Below are positions 27,139 to 37,543 of a DNA stretch of 64,000 bases, piece after piece (position 1 is the stretch's first letter; the number at the start of each line of letters is the position of its first letter). Both the position numbers and the translations under genes were made by a program. Source of the stretch: Halopseudomonas xiamenensis. Its GTDB lineage: Bacteria > Pseudomonadota > Gammaproteobacteria > Pseudomonadales > Pseudomonadaceae. Where the stretch lies: assembly GCF_014219065.1 (NCBI RefSeq), contig NZ_JACLGO010000004.1, forward strand, positions 122,676 to 186,675, in the 5' to 3' direction. Below the pieces are notes generated by a model that was given only the letters and a program-made list of their open reading frames with translations, did no database searches and was not told the DNA's origin.

Positions 27139-28257
27139 ATGCTGCGTAGACTCATCCTGATGCTGGTCGTGTTCATTCTTGTCGTAGCCGCCCTCGGCGC
27201 CTGGAAATTCTGGTCGATCAAGCAGCAGATAGCTGCTTTTACCGCACCCAAGCCGCCCATCCAGATCAGTGCCGCACCAGCCGAGACCCTCGACTGGCAA
27301 AGCCGGCTGCCCGCCATCGGTACCCTGACCGCAAATCTGGGGGTGGAGCTGACCGCGGAAACCGCCGGCACCGTCGGGCAGGTGCTGTTCGAATCGGGCC
27401 AGCAGGTCGAGGCCGGGCAGAAACTGCTGGTGATGCATGATGATGTCGAGCGAGCCAGCCTGGCCACCGCCGAGGCGCAGGTCTCGCTAGCGCGCCTGGA
27501 TTTCGATCGCCAGCAGAACCTGCTGCAGCGCCAGAGCATCTCCCAGGCACAGTTCGACCAGGCCGCCTCGACCCTGCGCCAGGCCCAGGCAAGGGCCGAC
27601 GAGTTGCGCGCCATTCTGCAGAAGAAGACCATCAGCGCACCCTTCTCCGGACGCATCGGCATCAGCCGGGTCGATCCCGGCGACTACCTTTCCCCCGGTA
27701 CGCTGATCGCCACGCTGCAGGACCTGTCCAGCCTGTACGTCGACTTCAGTCTCGCGGAAAAGCACTATCCGCAGCTGGCCCCGGGACAACAGGTGGAGCT
27801 GAGCGTGGCGGCCTTCAGCGACCAGAGCTTCAGCGGCGAGATAACCGCCATCAACCCCCGGGTCGATGCCAGCACCCGTACCCTGCTGGTGCGCGCCCAG
27901 GTGAACAACCCCGAGGAGCAACTGCTGCCGGGTATGTTCGCCGAACTGAATGTCCTGCTGCCGGACGCCCAGCCCCGCATCGTGGTGCCGGAAACCGCAG
28001 TCAACTTCAGCCTCTACGGCCACTCGGTGTATGTGATCCAGCCAGCATCGCCAGGCGCCGAGGATAGTGAACAGAGTGCCGATGGCGAACCGCCGGCGCT
28101 GCAGGTCCAGCGGCGCTTCGTCACCACCGGCGAGCGGCGTGCGGGTCAGGTCGTGGTACTGCAGGGGCTGGAGCAGGGCGAGCGGGTGGTCAGTGCCGGG
28201 CAGCTGAAGCTGGATGACGGTTCCGCGGTCATCATCAACAACAGCAATCCGCTGTAA
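27139..28257 (+). CDS. mexV: RND efflux membrane fusion protein MexV
   Basis: A 372-residue periplasmic adaptor linking the MexW pump to an outer membrane channel. The N-terminal anchor LILMLVVFILVVAALGAWKFW is followed by a barrel-sandwich split into ELTAETAGTVGQVLFESGQ and ISAPFSGRIGISRVDPGDYLSPG around a coiled hairpin (about 95-155), then beta-barrel and membrane-proximal domains. It lies 10 bases before mexW. No outer membrane gene or local regulator is adjacent, as in P. aeruginosa mexVW, which uses OprM. The 145-base gap to lemA must hold both promoters. Confidence 0.9.
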   Translation: MLRRLILMLVVFILVVAALGAWKFWSIKQQIAAFTAPKPPIQISAAPAETLDWQSRLPAIGTLTANLGVELTAETAGTVGQVLFESGQQVEAGQKLLVMHDDVERASLATAEAQVSLARLDFDRQQNLLQRQSISQAQFDQAASTLRQAQARADELRAILQKKTISAPFSGRIGISRVDPGDYLSPGTLIATLQDLSSLYVDFSLAEKHYPQLAPGQQVELSVAAFSDQSFSGEITAINPRVDASTRTLLVRAQVNNPEEQLLPGMFAELNVLLPDAQPRIVVPETAVNFSLYGHSVYVIQPASPGAEDSEQSADGEPPALQVQRRFVTTGERRAGQVVVLQGLEQGERVVSAGQLKLDDGSAVIINNSNPL

Positions 28258-28267
28258 GGTCCCGATC

Positions 28268-31200
28268 ATGGCATTCACCGATATCTTCATCCGCCGCCCG
28301 GTGCTGGCCTCGGTGGTCAGCCTGCTGATCATCCTGCTCGGCATGCAGGCCTTCAATAGCCTGACCGTACGCCAATACCCGGAAATGGAGAATGCGCTGA
28401 TCACCGTCACCACCTCCTACCCGGGGGCCAACGCCGAGGTGATCCAGGGCTATATCACCCAGCCGATCCAGCAGAGCCTGGCCAGCGCCGAGGGTGTCGA
28501 CTACATCAGCTCGGTGAGCCGGCAGAACTTCTCGGTGATCCAGGTCCATGCCCGCCTCGGCGTGGATACCGACCGGCTGTTCACCGACGTGATGTCGAAG
28601 ACCGCCGAGGTGCGCAACCAGTTGCCGGTCGAGGCCCAAGAGCCGGTGATCAGCCGCCAGGCCGCCGATACTACCGCGCTGATGTACATGAGTTTCTACA
28701 GCGAAACCCTGAGCAACCCGCAGATCACCGATTACCTGTCGCGCATCGTGCAGCCGCGCCTGGCGACCCTGCCCGGCATCGCCGAGGCCGCCATCCTCGG
28801 TCGCCAGACCTTCGCCATGCGCCTGTGGCTGGACCCGGTGCGCATGGGCGCACTGGGGGTTACCGCCAGCGATGTCAACCAGGCGGTGCGGCGCTACAAC
28901 TTTCTCGCCGCCGCCGGGGAAACCAAGGGCGAGTACGTGGTCACCAGCGTGAACGCCTTCACCGACCTGCAGGACCCCGAACAGTTCGCCGCCATCCCGG
29001 TGCGCACCGACGGTGACAACCGCATATTGATCAGCGACATCGCGCGGGTCGAGATGGGCGCCGAAAGCTACGATGCCATCAGCTTCTTCAATGGCATTCC
29101 TTCGGTCTACATCGGTATCGAAGGCACCACCACCTCCAACCCGCTGGACGTCATCGCCGAAGTACGCGCAGCATTGCCGGAGATCGAGGCGCAGCTGCCG
29201 CCGGAACTAAAGCTGTCGGTCGCCTACGACGCCACGGTATTTATCCAGGCCTCCATTGACGAGGTGATCAAGACCCTGATCGAAGCGGTGATCATCGTCA
29301 TCATCGTGGTCTTCCTGTTCCTCGGCTCGGTACGCTCGGTGATCATTCCGGTGGTAACCATCCCGCTGTCGATGATCGGCGTACTGTTCTTCATGCAACT
29401 GATGGGTTACTCGATCAACCTGCTGACCCTGCTGGCGCTGGTGCTGGCTATCGGGCTGGTGGTGGATGATGCCATCGTCGTGGTGGAGAACATCCACCGC
29501 CATATCGAGGAGGGTCAGCCGCCCTATCAGGCGGCATTGCATGGTGCCCGGGAGATCGCCATGCCGGTGGTGGCCATGACCATCACCCTGGCGGCGGTGT
29601 ATGCGCCGATCGGCTTCCTGCAGGGTGTCACCGGCGCGCTGTTCAAGGAATTCGCCTTCACCCTGGCCGGCTCGGTGATCATCTCCGGCATCGTCGCGCT
29701 GACGCTGTCACCGATGATGTGCTCGCGGCTGCTGCGCCCGACACATGCCTCAAGCGGCCTGGCGGCGCGCCTGGACCGGCTGTTCGATGGCCTGCAGCAA
29801 CGCTACCAGCGTACCCTGCACAGCAGCATGGACACCCGCGGCGTGACCCTGACTTTCGGCGTGCTGGTACTGCTGCTGATTCCGGCGCTGCTGATGTTCA
29901 CCCGCAGCGAGCTGGCGCCCGAGGAAGACCAGAGTTTCATCTTCATGCTGGCCAACGCCCCGAAGACCGCCAACCTGGACTACCTGACCCACTACACCGA
30001 TGAGCTGAACCGGCGTCTCCAGGAGTTCGACGAGTACGAGGGCCACTTCCAGATCAATGGTATCGATGGCGTGCAGAGTGGAGTCGGCGGCTTCATTCTC
30101 ACCCCCTGGGATCAGCGTGAGTTGGGGCAGAAGGAACTGTTGCCGCTGGTCCAGCGCAGCCTGGATGAGATTGCCGGCCTGCAGGTCTTCGCCTTCAACG
30201 TGCCAGCGCTGCCCGGCGCCGGCGAAGGCTTGCCATTGCAGTTCGTGATCGGTACACCGGGCGATTACGAAACCTTGCTGCAGGTCACCGAGCGCGTCGC
30301 CCAGCGCGCCCAGGAAAGCGGCAAGTTCGCCTTCCTGGATGTGGATCTGGCCTTCGACAAGCCGGAGATCGCTCTGGAGATTTCCCGCGAGAAAGCCGCC
30401 CAGATGGATGTGGCCATGGAGGATATCGGTATCACCCTGGCTTCGCTGCTCGGCGAGGGCGAGATCAACCGCTTCAGTATCGAGGGTCGCAGCTACAAGG
30501 TCATCGCCCAGGTCGAGCGGGCCTACCGCGACAACAGCAGTTGGCTGAACCAGTACCAGGTGCGCAACCGCCAGGGCGAGATGCTGCCGCTGGGCTCGTT
30601 GATCAGCGCCAGCGAGCATGCCCGCCCCACCCAGCTCAACCAGTTCCAGCAACTCAATGCCGCGCGCATCCAGGGCGTTCCGCTGGTCAGCATGGGCGAG
30701 GCACTGGCCACCCTCGAGCAGATCGCCAGCGAGGAACTGCCGCAGGGCTACACCGTGGACTATGCCGGCGCATCACGCCAGTTCAAGCAGGAAGGTGCCG
30801 AGCTGTATGTCACCTTCGTCCTGGCCCTGGCCTTGATCTACCTGGTGCTGGCGGCGCAGTTCGAGAGCTTCCGCGATCCGCTGGTGATCCTGGTCACGGT
30901 GCCGCTGTCGATCTGCGGTGCACTGATACCGCTGTTCCTGGGGATCTCCAGCATGAACATCTATACCCAGGTCGGACTGGTGACACTGATCGGGGTGATC
31001 AGCAAGCACGGCATCCTGATCGTCGAGTTCGCCAACCAGTTGCAGCGCGAGAAGGGACTGGGCGTACGCGAGGCCGTCGAGGCCGCCGCAGCCATCCGCC
31101 TGCGACCGGTACTGATGACCACCGCAGCCATGGTCTTCGCCATGGTTCCCCTGCTGCTGGCACGCGGCGCCGGCGCGGTGAGCCGCTTCGACATCGGTGT

Positions 31201-31324
31201 GGTGATCGCCAGCGGCCTGACCATAGGTACGCTGTTCACCCTGTTCGTACTGCCGGCGGTCTACGTCATGCTCAGCGGCAAGGCCAAAGCCCAACAGGCA
31301 AACGGGCAGCAAGCAATCCTGTAG
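28268..31324 (+). CDS. mexW: RND efflux pump MexW
   Basis: A 1018-residue proton-driven inner-membrane transporter, the same length as I remember for P. aeruginosa MexW. The N-terminus FTDIFIRRPVLASVVSLLIIL is typical. Twelve membrane segments are evident in two sets of six separated by large periplasmic loops. The proton-relay pair D400-D401 sits in GLVVDDAIVVVENI, and the second-half counterpart includes GVISKHGILIVEFAN with its Lys. TM1-linked motif FRDPLVILVTVPLSICG is present. Expected substrates are fluoroquinolones, tetracycline and similar drugs by homology. The ATG at 28268 gives the family start. A REP pair follows, then convergent rpoS. Confidence 0.92.
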   Translation: MAFTDIFIRRPVLASVVSLLIILLGMQAFNSLTVRQYPEMENALITVTTSYPGANAEVIQGYITQPIQQSLASAEGVDYISSVSRQNFSVIQVHARLGVDTDRLFTDVMSKTAEVRNQLPVEAQEPVISRQAADTTALMYMSFYSETLSNPQITDYLSRIVQPRLATLPGIAEAAILGRQTFAMRLWLDPVRMGALGVTASDVNQAVRRYNFLAAAGETKGEYVVTSVNAFTDLQDPEQFAAIPVRTDGDNRILISDIARVEMGAESYDAISFFNGIPSVYIGIEGTTTSNPLDVIAEVRAALPEIEAQLPPELKLSVAYDATVFIQASIDEVIKTLIEAVIIVIIVVFLFLGSVRSVIIPVVTIPLSMIGVLFFMQLMGYSINLLTLLALVLAIGLVVDDAIVVVENIHRHIEEGQPPYQAALHGAREIAMPVVAMTITLAAVYAPIGFLQGVTGALFKEFAFTLAGSVIISGIVALTLSPMMCSRLLRPTHASSGLAARLDRLFDGLQQRYQRTLHSSMDTRGVTLTFGVLVLLLIPALLMFTRSELAPEEDQSFIFMLANAPKTANLDYLTHYTDELNRRLQEFDEYEGHFQINGIDGVQSGVGGFILTPWDQRELGQKELLPLVQRSLDEIAGLQVFAFNVPALPGAGEGLPLQFVIGTPGDYETLLQVTERVAQRAQESGKFAFLDVDLAFDKPEIALEISREKAAQMDVAMEDIGITLASLLGEGEINRFSIEGRSYKVIAQVERAYRDNSSWLNQYQVRNRQGEMLPLGSLISASEHARPTQLNQFQQLNAARIQGVPLVSMGEALATLEQIASEELPQGYTVDYAGASRQFKQEGAELYVTFVLALALIYLVLAAQFESFRDPLVILVTVPLSICGALIPLFLGISSMNIYTQVGLVTLIGVISKHGILIVEFANQLQREKGLGVREAVEAAAAIRLRPVLMTTAAMVFAMVPLLLARGAGAVSRFDIGVVIASGLTIGTLFTLFVLPAVYVMLSGKAKAQQANGQQAIL

Positions 31325-31454
31325 GAGCGCACCGCTTGTGGGAGTAGCCTGCGGGAGCGCCGCCCCGGCGCGAAGCGGGCTCGCAGGCTATGCAATTACA
31401 GGCAAGACAGTACTCGCCGCCAGTCTGCTTCGCGCCGGGGCGGCGCTCCTACAA
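31321..31454. repeat. REPIN-like inverted REP pair between mexW and rpoS
   Basis: GAGCGCCGCCCCGGCGCGAA (31356-31375) and its reverse complement TTCGCGCCGGGGCGGCGCTC (31429-31448) form a large inverted repeat separated by about 50 bases. A further partial copy (GTAGGAGCGC) starts at 31321. The type resembles pseudomonad GTAGGAGCG REP sequences. It fills the whole 155-base gap between two convergent genes and may also end their transcripts. Confidence 0.8.
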
Positions 31455-31479
31455 GTTTACCTACTGCATGTCCAAGGCT

Positions 31480-32472
31480 CTAAGTGAACAGCGACTCCCC
31501 CGTCAGGCCATGCTGCTCGAAGATATCGCGCAGACGCTTGAGTGCCTCGACCTGAATCTGCCGTACCCGCTCGCGGGTCAGGCCGATTTCCCGGCCTACC
31601 TCTTCCAGGGTACTGCTTTCATGACCACGCAGCCCGAAGCGGCGGGTGACCACCTCGCGTTGCTTCTCGCTCAGTTCCGACAACCACTGATCGATGCTGG
31701 CGTTGAGATCCTCGTCCTGCAGCAGCTCGCTGGGATCACCGGCCATATCGTCCGGCAGGGTATCGAGCAGGGTCTTGTCCGAGTCCGCCCCCAGCGGCAC
31801 ATCCACCGAAGCCACCCGCTCGTTCAGGCCGAGCATGCGCTTGACGTCCTCCACCGGACGATCCAGCAGTTCGGCGATTTCCTCGGGGGTGGGCTCATGG
31901 TCGAGCTTCTGGGTCAGCTCTCGGGCGGCGCGCAGATAGATGTTCAGTTCCTTGACCACATGGATCGGCAAGCGAATGGTCCGGGTCTGGTTCATGATCG
32001 CCCGCTCGATGGTCTGGCGAATCCACCAGGTGGCATAGGTGGAGAAACGAAAGCCGCGTTCGGGATCGAACTTCTCCACTGCCCGGATCAGCCCGAGGTT
32101 GCCCTCTTCAATCAGATCCAGCAATGCCAGGCCGCGGTTCACATAGCGACGGGCAATCTTGACCACCAGCCGCAGGTTGCTCTCGATCATGCGTTTGCGC
32201 CCGGCCGGATCGCCCTTCTGCACCAATCGAGCGAAATGCACCTCCTCCTCTGGTGTAAGCAGCGGAGAGAAGCCGATCTCGTTGAGATACATCTGGGTAG
32301 GATCGAGTTGGCGGGTGAATTCGAACGCGTTTTCGCGTTGATGATTGCGCGGAGTGGTCACCCGGGTTCGGGCTGGTTCCTGCGTATCGTCGCAGGTTTC
32401 GAGCCTGGCCTGGTCCATCAACTCCGTATCGTCGCTGATGTGCCGGTCAGGCGCATTATTATTAACTGCCAT
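31480..32472 (-). CDS. rpoS: Stationary-phase sigma factor RpoS (sigma 38)
   Basis: A 330-residue sigma-70-family factor for stationary-phase and stress promoters. Region 1.2 is [21 protein letters not shown]; region 2 has [43 protein letters not shown] and [19 protein letters not shown]; region 4 has the helix-turn-helix [20 protein letters not shown]. Two ATGs compete: at 32478 the GGGG is one base away, at 32472 it is seven bases away, so I take 32472 (MAVNNN). It is the last gene of the nlpD-linked run; a promoter inside nlpD is usual in relatives. Downstream there is no rsmZ-like RNA, only a REP pair. Confidence 0.97.
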   Translation of the reverse strand: MAVNNNAPDRHISDDTELMDQARLETCDDTQEPARTRVTTPRNHQRENAFEFTRQLDPTQMYLNEIGFSPLLTPEEEVHFARLVQKGDPAGRKRMIESNLRLVVKIARRYVNRGLALLDLIEEGNLGLIRAVEKFDPERGFRFSTYATWWIRQTIERAIMNQTRTIRLPIHVVKELNIYLRAARELTQKLDHEPTPEEIAELLDRPVEDVKRMLGLNERVASVDVPLGADSDKTLLDTLPDDMAGDPSELLQDEDLNASIDQWLSELSEKQREVVTRRFGLRGHESSTLEEVGREIGLTRERVRQIQVEALKRLRDIFEQHGLTGESLFT

Positions 32473-32643
32473 GTGCATGCCCCATCTTCAGTCGAAACAC
32501 GATCGAATTGCTCAATGCAATCCGGTGCGCGTCAGTCTCCGCTGACTACCGCCGGGAATGACAGCCCCGCTCGCCATCCCGGTGCTTCCTGCAGTGTGTC
32601 TGGAAACTATGACAATGCTGATACAGCTTTGTTTTGAACAAGT

Positions 32644-33480
32644 TCACAATTTGGGCAAATAACCGAGCGGATCAACAGGCTGGCCACGACGACGGATCTC
32701 AAAATGCAGCTTGACCCTGTCGGTACCACTGCTGCCCATTTCAGCAATCTGCTGCCCAACCTTGACCTGCTCTCCTTCCTTTACCAGCAAGCGGCTGTTG
32801 TGGGCGTAGGCACTGAGATAGTTTTCATCATGCTTGATGATGATCATGTCTCCATAACCGATGAGCCCACGCCCCGCGTATACCACTGAACCGTTTGCCG
32901 CAGCTTTCACAGGCTGACCCAATTGACCGGCAATATCAATCCCTTTGTTCAAACTGGTATTTGACTGAAAACGTGCGATCAATGGGCCCTGCGCCGGCCA
33001 TTGCCAGCCGGTAAGCGCAGCGGGAGCGGGCGTGCTTGCCGGCTTTTGTGTAACAGTTTGTTGCGAAGATGGGCGAGGTGCCGGAGTCGGTGTGGCCGCC
33101 GGGGTAGTTGGACGCGACTGTACCGCCCCGCCACTGGGCGGTCTGGAGGCAGTGGAGGCCGGCGCGCTGGAACGAGGGGCGGCGGAGCCGGAACGGCTGG
33201 CCAGACTCAGGCGCTGACCGGGATAGATGGTGAAGGGCTCGCGCAGGCCATTGTTTGCTGCCAGCGCTTTCCAGTCCCATCCGTAGCGAAAAGCAATGGA
33301 ATACAGGGTATCGCCCCGCTGCACCACATGGCTGCCGCTGGTGACCTGTGGCACACGGGCGCTGCCACGGCTGCGATCATCCACCGGCACGGTGCCCGCC
33401 GGGCCGGCACAGCCGGCCAGCAGCGCCGCCAGCAGCATGACTGCGGGTAATCCGATACTGCCGATACTCCATTGCCTCAC
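32644..33480 (-). CDS. nlpD: NlpD-type lipoprotein, LysM + degenerate M23 domain
   Basis: A 278-residue outer-membrane lipoprotein that activates the amidase AmiC during cell separation. The signal ends in a lipobox LAGC (Cys24); LysM covers about 51-94 (HVVQRGDTLYSIAFRYGW); a Pro/Ser/Thr-rich linker follows; and the M23 domain occupies about 160-275. Metal ligands are partly lost (NKGIDIAG without the first His, KLHFEIR with one His of HxH), as in NlpD activators. The start is GTG at 33480 with GGGGAG six bases upstream; any ATG start either truncates the signal or lies far inside popT. Confidence 0.9.
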   Translation of the reverse strand: MRQWSIGSIGLPAVMLLAALLAGCAGPAGTVPVDDRSRGSARVPQVTSGSHVVQRGDTLYSIAFRYGWDWKALAANNGLREPFTIYPGQRLSLASRSGSAAPRSSAPASTASRPPSGGAVQSRPTTPAATPTPAPRPSSQQTVTQKPASTPAPAALTGWQWPAQGPLIARFQSNTSLNKGIDIAGQLGQPVKAAANGSVVYAGRGLIGYGDMIIIKHDENYLSAYAHNSRLLVKEGEQVKVGQQIAEMGSSGTDRVKLHFEIRRRGQPVDPLGYLPKL

Positions 33481-33524
33481 AGTCGCTCCCCATGTTCGGT
33501 TAGGGTAGGTACCCGGCCGGTCGC

Positions 33525-34463
33525 TCAACGCTGACGCATACGCTGACCGACCCATTCCAGGGACAGCACCAGGATAATCGCCGCCAGCATCAAACCCAAG
33601 CCGCCCAGCCAATAGGATGGCTCCCCGGTCAGGGTCTCGTAGCTGCCCGGCAGCAGGTTGCTCTGCTGCACCGGTTCCATGGCGCCCTTGCTGTTCTCCC
33701 GCCAACTCAGTGTCTGCTTCCAGGGCCAGACCTTGTTCAGCGAACCTATCAGCAAGCCGGTAGCCAACGCCATGGTGGCACTGCGCGCATGCTGCAATAA
33801 CCAGGACACCAACCGGGAGAAACTCAGCAGCCCCACCACGCAGCCGAGAGCGAACACCGCCAGCAGCGCCAGGTCGAAGGACCTGACCGCGCCGAGAATG
33901 GTTGCATACAGGCCGAGCAGTACCAGCACGAAACTGCCCGAGATGCCCGGCAGGACCATGGCGCAGATGGCGATCGCCCCGGCCAGGAAGATCATCAGCG
34001 GCGCGGCAGACCACTGCAGTGGCCCAGCCACGGTGATCATGTAGGCAAAGACAGCGCCGAGCAATACCAGCAGCGCCGTCCAGATATTCCAGCGACGCAC
34101 TTCGCGCCCGACCACATAGACCGAGACCAGGATCAGGCCGAAGAAGAACGACCAGATCAATTCTGGATGGGCCTCCAGCAGGTAACCGATCAGGTTGGCG
34201 AAAGCGGCGATACTGGTCAGGACCCCGGCCAGCAGCGAGACCAGGAAAGTACCATCGATCGCCCGCCAGGCTTCGCGCACCCGGCCACGCAGAAGCCACA
34301 GCAGCTTATCCGGGGTACAGGCGCTGATCGCCGCCAGCAACCGCTCATAGATACCGGCGATCAGGGCAATGGTGCCGCCGGAAACCCCCGGCACCACATC
34401 GGCGGCCCCCATGGCCATGCCCTTGAAGAAAATCAGCACATATTCCGAGAAGAGGCGGTTCAA
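33525..34463 (-). CDS. DUF368 polyprenyl-phosphate transporter (PopT-like)
   Basis: A 312-residue polytopic membrane protein of DUF368, a family reported to return undecaprenyl phosphate across the inner membrane. The N-terminal signature [31 protein letters not shown] and the related second repeat [22 protein letters not shown] are the two family motifs; about nine hydrophobic segments are visible. The ATG overlaps the pcm stop (ATGA). It sits between pcm and nlpD, in a locus better known as surE-pcm-nlpD-rpoS. Recycling the lipid carrier would fit with envelope genes in the same transcript. Confidence 0.85.
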   Translation of the reverse strand: MNRLFSEYVLIFFKGMAMGAADVVPGVSGGTIALIAGIYERLLAAISACTPDKLLWLLRGRVREAWRAIDGTFLVSLLAGVLTSIAAFANLIGYLLEAHPELIWSFFFGLILVSVYVVGREVRRWNIWTALLVLLGAVFAYMITVAGPLQWSAAPLMIFLAGAIAICAMVLPGISGSFVLVLLGLYATILGAVRSFDLALLAVFALGCVVGLLSFSRLVSWLLQHARSATMALATGLLIGSLNKVWPWKQTLSWRENSKGAMEPVQQSNLLPGSYETLTGEPSYWLGGLGLMLAAIILVLSLEWVGQRMRQR

Positions 34464-35128
34464 AAGCGTATGGCTCCTGTCAGTAGAGGGACGAAACGTA
34501 CCGGTTCGACCTGCTGACGAATGAATTGATCCCCTTCGCGGGTCACCAGGGTGAGAAATTGTTCCCGCTCACCCACCGGAATCACCATGCGCCCACCGTC
34601 AGCCAGTTGTCCCAGCAGCTCGCTGGGTACCTCGGCCGGGGCGGCAGTGACCAGGATCGCATCGTAGGGTCCGTATTGCGGCCAGCCCCAGTTGCCGTCG
34701 GCATGACGGAACACCACATTGCGGATATCGACATCCTTGAGCACCGCCTTGGCCCGCTCCTGCAGTGGCAGAATACGCTCGACACTGAATACCCGCTCCA
34801 CCACCTGCGCCAGGATGGCGGTCTGGTAACCCGAGCCGGTGCCGACCTCCAGCACCTTGTCCAGCGGTCCGCCACCGAGCAGCAGCTCGGTCATGCGCGC
34901 CACGATATAGGGTTGCGACAGCGTCTGGTTGTGCCCTATGGGCAGCGCCGTGTCCTCATAGGCGCGGTGCGCCAGCGCCTCATCGACGAACAGATGCCGG
35001 GGCGTACGCCGAATCGCCTCGAGCACATGCAGATTGCGGATGCCCTCTTCGAACAGCCGTTCGAGCAAGCGCTCGCGGGTGCGCTGCGAGGTCATGCCGA
35101 TACCGCTTTTCAACAGGTCCTCACGCAC
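34460..35128 (-). CDS. pcm: Protein-L-isoaspartate O-methyltransferase
   Basis: Methylates abnormal isoaspartyl residues so that damaged proteins can be repaired. The 222 residues show the family core [39 protein letters not shown], the SAM-binding [15 protein letters not shown], and [10 protein letters not shown]. Its first 8 bases overlap the end of surE and its stop overlaps popT. It belongs to the stationary-phase maintenance set ending in rpoS. Confidence 0.95.
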   Translation of the reverse strand: MREDLLKSGIGMTSQRTRERLLERLFEEGIRNLHVLEAIRRTPRHLFVDEALAHRAYEDTALPIGHNQTLSQPYIVARMTELLLGGGPLDKVLEVGTGSGYQTAILAQVVERVFSVERILPLQERAKAVLKDVDIRNVVFRHADGNWGWPQYGPYDAILVTAAPAEVPSELLGQLADGGRMVIPVGEREQFLTLVTREGDQFIRQQVEPVRFVPLLTGAIRF

Positions 35129-35885
35129 CGTGCCGTACCCTCAGGCCGCCCAACCAGCCATCCAGATGATCGAATACCTCATAATGGGTCTTGTCGATAC
35201 GCAGTGGCGTAACCGAGACATAACCTTGCATCACCGCGTTGAAATCGGTTCCCTCGCCGCCATCCTCGGCATCCCCGGCCACCGATATCCAGTAGCCCTC
35301 CTTGCCCCGCGGATCGGTCCACTTGACCGGCTTGGCAGCACGCTCCCGGTGCCCCAGGCGGGTCAGCACTATGCCCTTGATACGTTCGAGCGGCAGGTTG
35401 GGAATGTTCACATTGAGGATGGTGCGCGGCGGCAGTTCCAGCTGCGCATGCCCCTCGACCAGGGTGCGGGCGATGGCGGCGGCGGCCGGCAGGTTGTCCG
35501 TCTGGCGGCTGACCAGCGAGAAGGCCATCGCCGGATGAGCCAGGAAGCGCCCCTCCAGCGCCGCCGCCACGGTGCCCGAATACAGCACGTCGTCGCCCAG
35601 GTTGGCCCCCAGGTTAATGCCCGAGACCACCATATCGACGCTATCGGCGAACAGTGAGTTGACCCCCAGGTGCACGCAGTCGGTGGGCGTACCGTTGAGA
35701 CCGACGAAGCCGTTGTCCAGGTAGAACGGCCGCAGCGGCTTGTCCAGTGTCAGTGCACTGCTGGCCCCGCTGCGGTCCTCATGGGGGGCGACCACCACGC
35801 AGTCGGCATAGTCGTCCAGGGCGCCGTGCAGGGCCTTCAGGCCCGGCGCCAGCACACCATCGTCATTGGCAATCAGAATACGCAT
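35121..35885 (-). CDS. surE: 5'/3'-nucleotidase SurE
   Basis: A 254-residue metal-dependent nucleotidase/exopolyphosphatase. The start [16 protein letters not shown] contains the DD metal ligands (residues 8-9); [19 protein letters not shown] and [27 protein letters not shown] are all family motifs. The ATG at 35885 overlaps the truD stop (TGATG). Central in the ispF-truD-surE-pcm run. Confidence 0.96.
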   Translation of the reverse strand: MRILIANDDGVLAPGLKALHGALDDYADCVVVAPHEDRSGASSALTLDKPLRPFYLDNGFVGLNGTPTDCVHLGVNSLFADSVDMVVSGINLGANLGDDVLYSGTVAAALEGRFLAHPAMAFSLVSRQTDNLPAAAAIARTLVEGHAQLELPPRTILNVNIPNLPLERIKGIVLTRLGHRERAAKPVKWTDPRGKEGYWISVAGDAEDGGEGTDFNAVMQGYVSVTPLRIDKTHYEVFDHLDGWLGGLRVRHGA

Positions 35886-36949
35886 CAGATTTCGCTTTCC
35901 AGTCCGCCGCCCGGCTCGTCTACCAGCAGTACCAGCTCGCGCAGCACTGCGGTGGCAAAGCAACCGGTGGGCAGGGTGAATTCAATTTCCAGGCTATCCG
36001 GTGCGGGATAATGCCACGTCAGGCCGCTGATGGGGAGGCGCAGAATACGCCGCTGCTGCTCCAGCCCGGCAGTTTCCAGCCATTCGCACAATTGCGGCTC
36101 GGCATTGGCCAGTTGCTGCTCCATCTGCAGCACCTCGGCACCCACCGGCGGGACGCCCGTGCCCCACAACGGACCGGTGACATGCACATCCAACTCATCG
36201 AAGCGCCGGTCGTCGGCGGCCAGCCGCTCGGCGGCGAAATGGCTGCGGCTGTCGGTGAAGGCCAGGCAGTCGCCGGGCAGCAGGTGATTCCAGCTGTCAT
36301 CGGCCACCCGCTGTGCCAGCAGCCGGTTGAACAGCAGACTGCGCGCCGTCGACAGCAGCCGCGAACGGGTACCCCGCGCCGGCGGCAAGGCGCCGCGCTC
36401 GGCCCACTGCCGCGCCTGCTGGATGTTGCCGCCGTCGCGACCGAAACGCTGCGGACCGAAATAGTTCGGCACCCCCAGTTCGGCCACACACCGCAGCCGC
36501 TGGTCCAGCGCTTCGCGTTCGGCCTGCAGACTGCTCAGGCGAATGACAAAACGATTGGCACTGTGCGCGCCCCGTTGCAGCTTGCGCGAATGCCGCTGGC
36601 TGGCCAGGCAGCGCAGGTGCTCATGCCATAGCCCGGTCAGATCCGGGTCGGCGCGGCCCGGCAGCTGTAGGCTGAACCACTGGCTGGTGACCGCACGGCG
36701 ATCCTTGAGACCGGCATAGCTGACGTCCTTCAGCTTGATGCCCGCCTGCCGGGCCAGCAGCCTGGCGACCTCCTCGGTGTTGAGATCACACTTCTCGATC
36801 AGTAGCCACAGGTGCTCGCCCTGCCCGCTCAGCTCGATATCCAGCACCTCGGTGACGCGGAAATCCGCCGGTTGCGCCTTGAGTACCGCACGACCGCAGG
36901 GCTCACCATGGGCCCGGGGTCCCAGCCATTGGCTGTCAGTGTCGCTCAC
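35885..36949 (-). CDS. truD: tRNA pseudouridine(13) synthase
   Basis: Makes pseudouridine 13 in tRNA-Glu. The 354 residues include the catalytic-region motif [19 protein letters not shown], upstream [24 protein letters not shown], and [15 protein letters not shown], the TruD signature. The start is a GTG at 36949 overlapping the ispF stop (GTGA), which fixes it. Ends in a TGATG overlap with surE. Confidence 0.94.
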   Translation of the reverse strand: MSDTDSQWLGPRAHGEPCGRAVLKAQPADFRVTEVLDIELSGQGEHLWLLIEKCDLNTEEVARLLARQAGIKLKDVSYAGLKDRRAVTSQWFSLQLPGRADPDLTGLWHEHLRCLASQRHSRKLQRGAHSANRFVIRLSSLQAEREALDQRLRCVAELGVPNYFGPQRFGRDGGNIQQARQWAERGALPPARGTRSRLLSTARSLLFNRLLAQRVADDSWNHLLPGDCLAFTDSRSHFAAERLAADDRRFDELDVHVTGPLWGTGVPPVGAEVLQMEQQLANAEPQLCEWLETAGLEQQRRILRLPISGLTWHYPAPDSLEIEFTLPTGCFATAVLRELVLLVDEPGGGLESEI

Positions 36950-37419
36950 AGCGCCAGCAACAGGGCAACCGCATCCACGGCTATGCCTTCCTTGCGCCCG
37001 ACGAAACCCAGCTTCTCGGTGGTGGTGGCCTTGACGTTGACCTGATCCAGTTCCACCTGTAGATCTGCCGCTACCCGCTCGCGCATCGACTCGATGTGCG
37101 GTGCCAGTTTCGGCGCCTGGGCGGCGATGGTGACGTCCACATTGCCGACCTTCCAGCCCTTGGCATGCACCAGCGCCAGCGCCTGGCGCAACAGTATGCG
37201 GCTGTCGGCGCCAGCGAAGCGCGGATCGGTATCGGGAAAATGCCGGCCGATATCACCCAGCGCGGCGGCGCCGAGAATCGCATCGGTCAGGGCATGCAGC
37301 ACCACGTCACCATCGGAGTGAGCCACCAGGCCGCGATCATGGGGTATACGCACCCCGCCCAGGGTGATGAAATCGCCATCACCGAAACGGTGAACGTCGT
37401 AGCCGTGACCAATACGCAT
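36946..37419 (-). CDS. ispF: 2-C-methyl-D-erythritol 2,4-cyclodiphosphate synthase
   Basis: Fifth step of the MEP isoprenoid pathway. The 157 residues have the zinc site in [11 protein letters not shown] (D8, H10), [32 protein letters not shown], and the C-terminal [21 protein letters not shown]. It heads the overlapping run through rpoS. Upstream are two structured repeats, separating it from fghA. ispD, its frequent partner, is not in the window. Confidence 0.97.
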   Translation of the reverse strand: MRIGHGYDVHRFGDGDFITLGGVRIPHDRGLVAHSDGDVVLHALTDAILGAAALGDIGRHFPDTDPRFAGADSRILLRQALALVHAKGWKVGNVDVTIAAQAPKLAPHIESMRERVAADLQVELDQVNVKATTTEKLGFVGRKEGIAVDAVALLLAL

Positions 37420-37543
37420 GAGAGACCTGCCCTGCTGAAAACGAAGGACAGATCTTACAGTGTGCGGATGACGGGCAGAAGCACTTTGGTCGGGGCGGCG
37501 TCATCCGCGTTTAGTGCCGGGAGTCTTTTTCCAGAGCCTGCCA

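Noticed and set aside
31325..31479. rsmZ-like RNA downstream of rpoS (several GGA triplets)
   Set aside because: The GGA triplets belong to REP sequences (GTAGGAGCG, GCGGGAGCG), not to exposed hairpin loops, and no promoter for an RNA is seen.
32644..34299. 551-codon frame for nlpD extending into popT
   Set aside because: The upstream half overlaps popT in another frame; the lipoprotein signal at GTG 33480 marks the true start.
37440..37543. Promoter or small RNA in the left part of the fghA-ispF gap
   Set aside because: No -10/-35 pair, hairpin or frame could be supported.
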